Assembly: GCA_007922225.1 (NCBI GenBank)
Contig: ML679946.1
Location: 98,526,979-98,590,978, forward strand
DNA from: Emydura subglobosa
Taxonomy: Eukaryota > Chordata > Testudines > Chelidae
Direction of reading: 5' to 3'
Length of the DNA stretch: 64,000 bases
Below, in pieces: positions 56,011 to 64,000 of this stretch (position 1 is the stretch's first letter; the number at the start of each line of letters is the position of its first letter). The position numbers and the translations under genes were made by a program. The notes below the pieces were generated by a model. It did not search any database. It had not been told where the DNA came from and saw only the letters and a program-made list of their open reading frames with translations.

Positions 56011-57045
56011 AATTTTAATAAGTGCCAGCTGTGCAAAAGGCAGCAAATGAAAGTGGGACTAGGATAATGGGATGTGTTTAGATTCAAAACACAAAAGGCT
56101 GAGATGTAAATGATTTTACTGCAGGGGTCCTCTTTCATCAAGTGGAATGGACCTTCATTCTGTCTTATTGTTTCTGAGGTGTCCTTTCTGTTGTAGAAAC
56201 AGAGAGCTGAACAGAGTTGCTGAGATATCTGCCAAGCTGTATTCTTTGTGCATACGATTTTAGCATGCTCCTAATTTCCTCATTATCTTTATTGCTGAAT
56301 ATGCCAGAGACCAACATATGATCTCTTTAGCTTTGCATCCCCGTGCTGTTCCATACCCCTGCAACTGGACACACGTGTCTTGCTAAAAGGCAGACTCTGG
56401 AAAGAAATGTTGAGCAGAAAAGGGGAGCAGCAAGAGATCTGCAGACAATATGAGATTTGAAGACATCTATGGTCAAAACATCAGAACTATGCTGGAGTGT
56501 TAACAGTTAATGCAAGACAAGAGATGTTTGCACAAAGCTGTGAAAATATCCTACTATTCACATACCCTTAACATTTCCAATGTCATCTTCCATGCTATCC
56601 CTCATCTTAAACCCTCCCATCACTATTCATACCCATGTGCTTTCTTTGCCTGCTCTGGCTTGTCTTATATATTCAAATTTCCAAAATGATGTTCTTTCTA
56701 ATAGTGATGCCTGCCTCTGGCTTCTCGTAGGCTGTCAAATTTCCTCAAGTAAAGTCTAACACTCTCTGCACAGGAAAAACATGCTCCAAAGAGCAGAAAA
56801 AATGACCCTCATAAGAAATTTGGCAAAATTCAACTGTGAAGTAGATGCCATAAGACTTTTCTTAATTAATGTAGAGATGCAATTTCCCGTTCTAAACTCG
56901 CTTTGTAACAACAAATTTCCATAGGTCAGTATCATAGGTTTAGATATAGGTTATTATTACCACATAAGTGTTGGTGAGATCCATATGATAAATTGAGGAA
57001 ACTGCAGAGCCATATGATAAATTTAATTTATTATGCACATCATAT
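56011..57045. other. no recognised feature
   Basis: AT-rich, without recognised repeats and without open frames of note, as is the preceding 1.5 kb. It is the longest repeat-poor interval in the right half of the window. Confidence 0.45.
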
Positions 57046-57049
57046 CTAT

Positions 57050-58135
57050 TTCCCCGCTCACTAATATATCCCTCCAGGACTATTTCTGCCATTCAAAACC
57101 TCAGAGCAGCTTTCAAATGCCTCCCATTTAAGAAATTCCCAAATCACTCTTGTGACCCGTTCATGCCTAGGGCAGCCACCTGAAAATGCCAAGGTCAGGC
57201 TGTAAAAGGAGAGCATATTCTCCCAGCACTAGTGGGTGACGCTGAAATCAGACTTCCCAACCAGCCACAAACAATGCTTCTGATTCCCCACACTGGTTAT
57301 CAAGAAGCCAAAATAAAAACATACACAGCCCCCTTTACTACATTCCAGTCTCTGGCTCCCAATCGACCACAAGGTCCAGTAAAGAGATTGGTTCTTTAAA
57401 ACTCTATGCTCTTTACCAAAAAGGTTTCTCCTGACCCCAAAGGGTCAGCCACAGTACCGGAGCAATATAAGTTTGGATCTTACCCAAAATACCACGCTGC
57501 CAGTCAATCCTTTAGTAACTAAAACTAAAGGTTTATTATAAAAAGAAAGAACCAAACTATAAGAGAAATGTTAAAGGATTAAATCAATCAGATACATACA
57601 AATGATTTGAAAGTCTCTATATATCAGGTTTCTAGTAAAATTGTGAAGTTTGCAGGCTTGTATAATCCCTCTGGTATACATCCAGTATCTGGATGGGTCT
57701 CAGTCCTTTGTTTCACAGCTTCAGTTCAGTTCAGTTCAGAGGTAGGCTGGAGACTAAAGATAGACTAAAGACAAAATGGATGTCGTGCAGCTGCCTTTTA
57801 TGTTATTTGGTCTTGGCCATGCTGCTTGTGGAATTTTACAGGAATAAAATGGAGTCCAGAGTCACATGAGTAAGTCCTGGTGACTCATCAGGTATATCCC
57901 TGGCTTCTTCCCCTGGGCCCATTGTACCTGTGAATTTCATAATGGGCCATTAAGCAGACTAGTGCTGCAGCCATCCTGTCTGGGGTGTCGCTCAGACACA
58001 GCACAATTTGAAATACAGATATATTAAACATATCCATAACTTCCATTACACATATAACACAGGAACATAAACATCATCCTCTTACTTAGCACATTATAGC
58101 CTTTCTAACAGTACCTGACATGGCATATGTCACAT
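57050..58135 (-). mobile_element. LTR of a retroelement, antisense
   Basis: On the minus strand it starts tgtgacatatgccatg (plus about 58120-58135) and has a TATA-like 'acataaaaggcagctg' (plus 57790-57806). It then has an AATAAA-type signal (plus 57531-57538, tttattat) and a long following tail containing 'tgtggctgaccctttggggt' and 'agtgtggggaatcagaagca'. The order fits U3-R-U5. From memory this family is common in turtles. The 3' boundary and target duplication are unresolved. No internal viral gene is present. Confidence 0.6.
57720..57739. repeat. (TTCAG)4 short tandem repeat
   Basis: Four exact pentamers inside the LTR. Confidence 0.95.
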
Positions 58136-58635
58136 GAATTACTATGATTTTGACATATTGATGTTAAACAATATAATAAATGCCCCCCTCCCAACTCTGT
58201 CTCAGAAAAAGTTTGATTCTAATATCATAAGAATGATGGGGGCAAGGTAAAACGAATAACCTAGGTTGAAATGCCATACATAAAGTTGCACATGGTGCCT
58301 TATATGTGCCTTGGTGTGTATGCCTTGTTATGTAGCCTTTTATTATCTGATCACATGCGGTTTATCGAATAATAAATATATCAGACAATTGCTTTTGCAA
58401 CCATATGTATATATACACACAGCATCTGTCATTTCTGCACATGCGAAACAACAGGAGTCTCATGAAAGTCACCATATAAAATACAAAGTATACTGCATAG
58501 AGAAAAAAAATCCTGCAGCTGACATATAAAAAGTAGGGCAAGCTGACATTTTTCCATTCAAAAACATTTTCTCAGCATAAACATCCCCCCCCCCTTCCTA
58601 AATGGCAATTTTTAACAGAATTTTTTCTGAGAATT
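58136..58635. other. no recognised feature
   Basis: AT-rich. A C10 run occurs near 58586-58595. The stretch near 58545-58640 (aaaaacattttctcagc, 'gaattttttctgag') may be a further degraded AT-rich fold-back copy. Confidence 0.35.
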
Positions 58636-58765
58636 ATTCAATATTTAATCATGGATGGAGGGAGGATGGGCCCAGAGTTAGGGGGCTATCCCAGGACTCA
58701 GAAGAGCTAGGTTCAATTCTCTGGTCTGCTGCCGACTTGCTGTGTGACCTTGGGCAGGTTAGTTA

Positions 58766-58900
58766 GTGTATGTCCGTGCTGCAGTCAGAGACATGGCTGC
58801 AGCCCATGCCTGAGCTAGCTTTCATCTAGCTATAGTGCATCACCACAGTCCCAAGCAAACTTGTACGGTTACACCTCTAAATGCAAACTTATCCTTCGGC
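58766..58900. mobile_element. MITE-like insertion in SINE
   Basis: 'agtgtatgtccgtgctgcag' at the left, with 'gctagctttcatctagctat' inside, is foreign to the SINE and resembles hAT-derived short elements. The right end is unclear and abuts the next element. Confidence 0.45.
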
Positions 58901-58904
58901 CTGG

Positions 58905-59170
58905 TCTACACTTTAAAATTAGATTGACCTAGCTGCATTGCTGAATGCTGTGGAAAATTTTGGCCTTGTGTGACATACTTAGATTGATCTAGCCCCCCAC
59001 TGCAGATGCAGTTAGGCCGACGGAGGAATTCCTCGACCAACCTAGCTGCCCCCTCTCAAGGCGACTGAAAAACCCCTTCCATCAGTGTAGGAAGCATCTA
59101 TACTATGGTATGCCAGCAGAACAGCTGCAGCACCACGGCTGTGCCATTGCAGCCACGCTAAAGCAGACAT
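58905..59170. mobile_element. hAT-like MITE in SINE
   Basis: The left end 'ggcctggtctacactttaaa' and the interior 'cgacggaggaattcctcgac' (fold-back), 'caacctagctgccccctctc' and 'tcagtgtaggaagcatctat' match, from memory, a turtle hAT MITE. The right end 'gccacgctaaagcagacatg' is the decayed inverted terminus. Confidence 0.7.
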
Positions 59171-59234
59171 GGTCTAGGTCTCTCTGTGCCTCAGTTCCCC
59201 ATCTGTACAAAGGGGATAATAGCACTTCCCTACC

Positions 59235-59348
59235 TAGGGTGACCAGAGAGCAAGTGTGAAAAATCGGGACAGGGGATGGGGAGTAATAGGCGCCTACATA
59301 AGAAAAAGCCCTGAATAACTGGCTATAAAATCGGGACATCTGGTCACA
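59235..59348. mobile_element. second copy of the 'tagggtgaccag' hAT MITE
   Basis: Starts tagggtgaccagag and ends atctggtcac, in reverse orientation relative to 38014-38137. The interior 'aaaaatcgggacagggg' ... 'ataaaatcgggacatctgg' mirrors that copy. It lies within the SINE between 'cttccctacc' and 'cacaggggca'. The right terminus has lost about four bases, so the target duplication is not readable. Confidence 0.85.
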
Positions 59349-59419
59349 CTCACAGGGGCATTGGGAGAGTAAATACATTCAGGATTGTGAAAGACTCAGA
59401 TAGTATGATAATGCGGGCC

Positions 59420-60237
59420 ATTATCTGGAACAGGTGCAGAGAAGGGCTACTAGGATGATCCGAGGAATGGAAAACCTGCCTTATGAGAGGAGACTCAAAG
59501 AGCTTGGCTTGTTTAGCCTAACCAAAAGAAGGCTGAGGGGAGATATGATTGCTCTATAAATACATCAGAGGGATAAATACCAAGGAGGGGGAGGAATTAT
59601 TTAAGTTCAGCACCAATGTGGACACAAGAACAAATGGATATAAACTGGACATCAGGAAGTTTCGACATGATATTAGAAGAAGGTTTCTAACCATCAGAAG
59701 AGTGAAGTTCTGGAACAGCTTTCCTAGGGGAGCAGTGGAGGCAAGAAACCTAGCTTGTTTCAAGATGGAGCTTGATAAGTTTATGGAAGGGATGGGACAG
59801 CTTAATTTGGCAATTGACTGATCTTTGACTACTAGTGGTAAATATGCCCAATGGCCTGTGATGGGATGTTAGATGGGGTGGGTTCTGAGTTACTATAGAG
59901 AATTCTTCCTGCGTGTCTGGCTGGTGAGTCTTGCCCACATGGTCAGGATTTAACTGATCGCCATATTTAGGTCGGGAGGGAATTTTTCCCCAGGGAAGAT
60001 TGGCATAGGCCATAGGGTTTTTCACCTTCCTCTGCAGCGTGGGGCATGGATCACTTGCTGGTGGATTCTCTGTACCTTGAAGTCTTTAAATCATTATTTG
60101 AGGACTTCAATAACTCAGTCTTCGGTTAGGGGTCTATTACAGGAGTGAGTGGGTGAAGTTCTGAGGCCTGCGTTGTGCAGGTCAGACTAGATGATCATAA
60201 TGGTCCTTCTGACCTTACAATCTCTGAGTCTATGAGA
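59420..60237 (+). mobile_element. CR1 LINE, 3' 0.8 kb, sense
   Basis: A continuous copy from 'aggtgcagagaagggctact' to the terminal 'gaccttacaatctctgagtc'. It includes the C-terminal part of ORF2 and the complete 3' UTR ('gtcagactagatgatcataa'). The 3' end is intact, but the usual short tandem repeat tail is reduced. Confidence 0.92.
59549..59821 (+). pseudogene. CR1 ORF2 C-terminal fragment
   Basis: The frame reads 'FSTNVDTRTNGYKL', then 'RRRFLTIRRVKFWNSFPRG' and 'ACFKMELDKFMEGM', the very C-terminus of CR1 ORF2. The frame upstream ('[19 protein letters not shown]' type, 59455-59520) is in a different phase because of a small deletion near 59555. Catalytic motifs are absent by truncation. 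Confidence 0.88.
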
Positions 60238-60241
60238 CATA

Positions 60242-60282
60242 ATTATACCGACAAAAGTGAGAGTGTAGACATAGTTTAAGAA
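60242..60282. mobile_element. hAT MITE terminal fragment
   Basis: Reads 'ttataccgacaaaagtgaga' and 'gagtgtagacatagttta', the 3' end of the MITE family at 34.43 kb. Only about 40 bp remains. Confidence 0.5.
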
Positions 60283-60284
60283 AC

Positions 60285-61345
60285 TGAACCTATAAGACTC
60301 TGTTACACTGAAGAGAAGTTTTAACCTGTAGCTCATGGGGCTAGCTTGCCTTTATTATATTCACTGCCTTGTCTTTGTTCTATCAAGTTTATCAATATTA
60401 TTATATTTAGCAGTAATTCAAGGAACCTAGATGTCTGTATCCTGTCAAACATTAGCTTGAGCAATTAGCATAAGGCTTGACGCCTATGAACTTTAGCACA
60501 GATTAACAGCCCAAAGGTGACCCCTAAGTTTTGGAGAACTGGAAATGGATTGTAAGGGGGATTTTTGTCCAAAATGACATTGGTCAACCACAGAAACATG
60601 AGCTAACACCATCTTTTGGAAAGTTTTGGAAAGAACATCCATCCACAAGAAGGCCATGGCGATGAATTGACATACCTGATAATAAGTTGAGATCATTAAT
60701 TTACTAGCCTATAGGAGAAGGACACCTCAACATTAGTGAGGTGAGGAAATACAAATAAGGAAGAGCTGAGAAACTCCTACTGAGTATGCATTAGACATGG
60801 TAGCATCAGCGTAATACATTATAAAAGTGGCATCCCAGCCTGTGGACAGTGAGAGAAAGAGATGTAGCCCTTGAAAGAGGCTAGAATGATGGCCAGTGAT
60901 GATGAGGAAAAAGACAATGGCGAACCTTTCAGGTTGTCCTGCAAAGCACGGAGTGAGTATATGGATGTTCAGTTGTACATTCTGTAGTATCTGGCTTACT
61001 GAGTTGGGGTGTTTCTGAGTTTGCTCAGTGTATTAATAAATTATTAATTATTATTAAACATAGAAGAGTTCCTATAATGGGAGTGCTGTAACTGTGCACA
61101 TTGGGGTTCCCAGCTATGTAGTAATTGGAATAGTACTTGGTCTGATCTTGGGACAAGAATATGTCTACCCTCAAAGTGGTATCTGGGAATTCTTAAGTAA
61201 TCTATATAATTATTACATAATGTATAGATCGGACTACAAACCTAAGTTTATGTGTTTATCTGTCTATGTCTTTAGTATTCCTAGGATGCTGAAAATACCT
61301 CTTGCTTCATTTTCATTTAATTAATAAGGCCTACATAGGTTTATT
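60285..61345 (+). mobile_element. LTR of a retroelement, sense
   Basis: Has a TATA box 'cattataaaagtggc' (about 60819-60833) and a purine-rich leader after it. The polyadenylation signal 'attaataaattatt' (61030-61043) lies about 210 bp downstream, and a further 300 bp of U5-like sequence follows. Before the TATA box is about 530 bp of U3-like sequence. Boundaries are approximate and no target duplication is identified. The 76-codon frame at 61094-61324 lies in the tail and is not a recognised gene. Confidence 0.5.
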
Positions 61346-61670
61346 ACAGGATCAGACTCAGTATTGCCTTACTGGGTAAAGTAGATAGATCAGAGGAGGA
61401 ATTGACCTGAGGTATGTGGTTGATCCTTTTGGAACAGAGGAACTCGGATTTTCTGTGACATTACAGTAGAAGCACCTAATATCACAGAGGTCAGCTTGCT
61501 TGATGTCAAAAGGGACTGGGCTTTCCAAAGGAACTGTTTAAAGTCTATATTGAGACTGGCTAAAGCCTAGGGAGTTAATAAGTGGTGTGGTTGGCTGGCA
61601 TGTCTAAGGAGCTAGAGCCACAGTGGGTACTGGGTTAATATCATTGATACTGAATAGTATGCCCTGATGT
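61346..61670. other. no recognised feature
   Basis: Spacer between LTR and CR1 end. Nothing recognised. Confidence 0.4.
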
Positions 61671-61671
61671 T

Positions 61672-61792
61672 TAGGCTTGACAAAGCCCTGGCTGGGATGA
61701 TATAGCTGAGGTTAGTCCTGCTTTGAGCAGGGGGTTAGACTAGATGACCTCCTGAGGTCCCTTCCAACTCTAATATTCTATGATTCTATGTT
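61672..61792 (+). mobile_element. CR1 3' end, sense, short
   Basis: Reads 'gacaaagccctggctgggat', 'ctagatgacctcctgaggtc', 'ccttccaactctaatattct' and ends in an 'atgattctatg' tail. A 5'-truncated CR1 copy of about 120 bp, same subfamily as 45.0 and 52.98 kb. Confidence 0.92.
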
Positions 61793-61849
61793 GAACCCAT
61801 GGTCTTGAGATACCAAGGGGTGTGACACAAGAAATGACTAGTTAATAGA

Positions 61850-62117
61850 TTTGGTCAGACATTTTCCGGTAAAAATATTTTTGAAAGGAAAATGTTGCAG
61901 GGGAAAGGTCTGGAGTTTAAAAGGAAAAATCTAAAAGTGTTGCCTCTGAAAAAGTGAGGGGGGAAGACAAAGCGGTTAAAATAGAAATATTGGGGGTTTC
62001 AGATTTAATTTTTCATCAAAATCCTACAAAAAATTGGCAAGAGATTTTATTTTAAAGAAAATTACTCAAAAATTCCCATGAAACACAATCAACATTTTCC
62101 AACCAGCTCTCACCCAG
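61850..62117. repeat. AT-rich fold-back repeat, copy 5
   Basis: Phrases 'ttggtcagacattttccgg', 'aggaaaatgttgcaggggaa' and 'aattcccatgaaacacaatc', ending 'ttttccaaccagctctc', match the other four copies. Confidence 0.55.
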
Positions 62118-63195
62118 TGGTGCTCTACAATACAGCTTATAGTTATAGACTACTTCCTGTGTTTACACACTTTGGATATGACTGTCAATAAAGTTGCTAC
62201 TGATGAAAACCAGAGTTTTTCTGTTTTTTCTGCTACTCCCTCTGATATTCAGATCCATTGGCTGGCTGAGTTAATACCACTTTCCTGCTCAGCATATCCA
62301 TTGATCTCAGCCTCTGTACCATTGCATTTCCCACTGTAGCCTATATTAAGTAAAAATAAGGCTAAGGCCAAAATTAGCCTAAGTTAGGAGTATAAGAAAT
62401 GGAGGTTGCTAGTGTGAGAAAGTTACAGAGAAGTCAGAGACAGTCAAGTGAGAAAACTGAAGTTAGCAAGGACATGACCCATGGTTATGTTGCTACTGTT
62501 TCAGTTATAACTGACTTGAGCAAGGTTTTTAATAAGTGTTTTGAGAATTTTGGAATGTTTTATTAAAATGCTATCTATGACAACAATGGGTAAATGATAG
62601 CAGTGCAGATGTTAATTTAAATACCGTGTGATGTAAAGAAGTGGTGGAAATATGATTATGGTGGGGGCAGTTTAATGTTAATTGGCATTGTAATGGAGTA
62701 TTAAAGGAGTAGTTTTGCTAAATTGCAGGAGAGCTCCAATTAACATCAAAACAGTACCGTTAGATGGCAGGATTATAAGGCTCTACTTTACTCCGTTGTC
62801 AATGGACTGATCATCCATTCAGACACTAGGTCATCTTTTGTGTGTAAGTGTAACTGTAGTATTGTGTAAGTGGTAATTGTGTGCCTGTTTGCTTAATTAA
62901 TCATTTTCCTTTTAAATAAACTTTGCTTTCATCATTCAAAGTGTCCGCCCTAAATAAATTTTCTGTAACCCACCTACAGGCTCAAACCTGAAACCTAAGC
63001 TGGGTTTATTGCACTCTGTTCTTTAATAAGTTAACATGAATTGGAAACATTTCAAGATAAAAATTACACAATCCCTGATTGCACAACTGTGCCATTAGGC
63101 CACTACAGATTGAATCTTAGCAACACCTAAAATTCCAGCTGCTGTTTGTTGTTTGGTTTACTGGAGGAGCAAAACAGTAGATGACTGTGAAAATG
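62118..63195. other. unannotated; possible LTR-like end near 62.9 kb
   Basis: The string 'ttttaaataaactttgcttt' (62911-62930) followed by 'aagtgtccgccctaaataaa' looks like an LTR R/U5 with polyadenylation signal, but no TATA box or defined ends are seen. The rest is unrecognised. Confidence 0.3.
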
Positions 63196-63197
63196 GA

Positions 63198-63895
63198 GAG
63201 TGGAGCTTAATCTGTGCACTGGAGCAGTAGTTTTCACCCAGGGACAAGTTAAAAAGACAAACCTGTGGACCCCCAACCAGAGAAGGGGAGTCACGTGCCC
63301 CCTCCCCCCCAGATTTCTGCTTGCCATTTGGCCTCGCTCCAGCAGAGCTGATGTAGCAGGGTAGAGCAGTGGTGTGTCACCTTGACTAGCTGCTCTTTGC
63401 TCGTGGAGTCAATGGTTGTGAGGCGACCCCTTCTAATGGCAGGGGAAGATTTCTTTTCTGTAGTGATGCTGCAATTTTTGGTTGCGCCTTGCACCCCACC
63501 CAGACAGACAAGACTGTCTTTGACAAAGACTGAGGTAAATCAGGGTGGAGGTAGCACTCCCTCCCTGAGCCCTGCCATGTATTGCTGAAGCCCAAACCCT
63601 GCTGCCTGGAGCTGAAGCCTGGTCTTTGACAGACCCCTTGAAATCTGATTGTGGACCCCCAGCTGAGAACCAGTGCACTAAGGGACAAGATACAGGGACC
63701 AGGTGTCTGGAAACCTGGATTCTATTCTATGCTCAACCACTGATTTGCTCTAAGACCTGGGCCAAGTCATTCTGTGCCTCTGCTTTCTCTTTTACCCTTT
63801 ATATTTTTTTGCCTATTTAGAACATAAGCTCCTCAGGACAAGGTTTGTCTCTCACTTGTCTGTACTATGACTACTGATGTATGTTTTTATATGGT
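63198..63895 (+). mobile_element. SINE split by a hAT element
   Basis: The left piece (about 63198-63224) is a degraded tRNA-like head ending 'gtgcactggag'. The right piece (63676-63895) continues 'aacctggattctattctat', 'cctgggccaagtcattctgt', 'cctctgctttctc' and an L2-type tail ('ctcctcaggacaaggtttgt'). The intervening 451 bp is the hAT element below. Confidence 0.65.
63225..63675. mobile_element. non-autonomous hAT element (451 bp)
   Basis: The left end cagtagttttcacccaggg and right end cccagctgagaaccagtg form an imperfect inverted repeat of the 'cagtggttctcaacc' hAT type. Flanks cactggag (63217-63224) and cactaagg (63676-63683) agree at five of eight positions, consistent with an aged 8-bp duplication. 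The interior includes 'ccctgagccctgccatgta', with no transposase. Overlapping frames here are shadows. Confidence 0.7.
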
Positions 63896-64000
63896 CCTCA
63901 TTACTATAACATCTCAGTGTCTTTTAAAGGTTTGTTTAGCAAGGCATTATGGAGTCAAACTGAATGCAAAAGAACTACAGCAAATCAACCAGTGGCATAT
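63896..64000. other. no recognised feature
   Basis: Window edge. Nothing recognised. Confidence 0.4.

Larger units (their letters stand above)
58640..59415 (+). mobile_element. SINE split by three later insertions
   Basis: The SINE pieces are the head and first body (about 58640-58765: 'gagctaggttcaattctctg', 'gtgtgaccttgggcaggtta'), a second body piece (about 59172-59234: 'ctctctgtgcctcagttccc', 'ggggataatagcacttccct') and the tail (59349-59415: 'cacaggggcattgggagagt', 'gaaagactcagatag'). Removal of the intervening 58766-59171 and 59235-59348 restores one colinear SINE of about 260 bp. Confidence 0.75.

Noticed and set aside
1..64000. CRISPR array, operons, bacterial promoters or terminators
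   Set aside because: Sequence is clearly vertebrate; no regularly spaced direct repeats of that type exist here.

Overview
This window is vertebrate nuclear DNA, most likely from a turtle (Testudines). A crocodilian or another non-avian sauropsid is the main alternative. The evidence is the repeat content. Several CR1 LINE copies have 3' ends of the sauropsid type, with the antisense form reading tcatagaatcatagaa. There are many tRNA-headed, MIR/L2-like SINEs, old L2-like LINE pieces, and several small non-autonomous hAT elements with 8-bp target duplications. One hAT-like family begins with the 'tacactagcacttttgtcgg' motif, which I associate with turtles. Long-ORF bacterial signatures, operons, CRISPR arrays and rRNA are absent.

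I find no intact host protein-coding gene, no exon I can defend, and no tRNA or other RNA gene. Nearly every open reading frame is under 120 codons, which is what chance gives in 64 kb. The frames with recognisable content are decayed reverse transcriptase or ORF1 pieces of LINEs: CR1 at 45.0-46.1, 49.9-50.7, 52.98-53.4 and 59.4-60.2 kb; L2-like at 31.5-32.2 and 42.2-42.5 kb; L1 ORF1 at 20.4-21.0 kb; and another LINE C-terminus at 54.8-55.2 kb. The window is best read as intergenic or deep-intronic DNA.

Layout: 0-10 kb is AT-rich and holds a roughly 1-kb unclassified repeat, SINEs, and a SINE carrying a 33-bp hairpin. 10-20 kb holds a CR1 copy with an internal insertion, a solo-LTR candidate and several SINEs. 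20-35 kb holds an L1 ORF1 relic, a GC-rich block with internal duplications, a hAT element (25.7 kb), a tandem-repeat/TATA block (30.7 kb), an L2 relic and a hAT-like MITE (34.4 kb). 35-50 kb holds MITEs, AT-rich repeats, a long CR1 copy and an LTR candidate. 50-55 kb is the densest nested region: two opposed CR1 copies, a hAT element with an exact target duplication, and a GC-rich hAT element enclosing a short signal-peptide-like ORF. 55-58 kb holds an octamer-containing stretch and an LTR. 58.6-61.8 kb is a SINE broken by three later insertions, followed by CR1 and an LTR. The last kilobase is a SINE split by a hAT element.

I did not find an undescribed biological system. The most useful observations are the nested transposon chronology, five hAT or hAT-like elements with paired or near-paired ends, a quasi-palindrome mutation inside a SINE, and a possible host-gene fragment captured by a hAT element. 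Family names are from memory and pattern recognition. RepeatMasker or Dfam against a turtle library would settle them.
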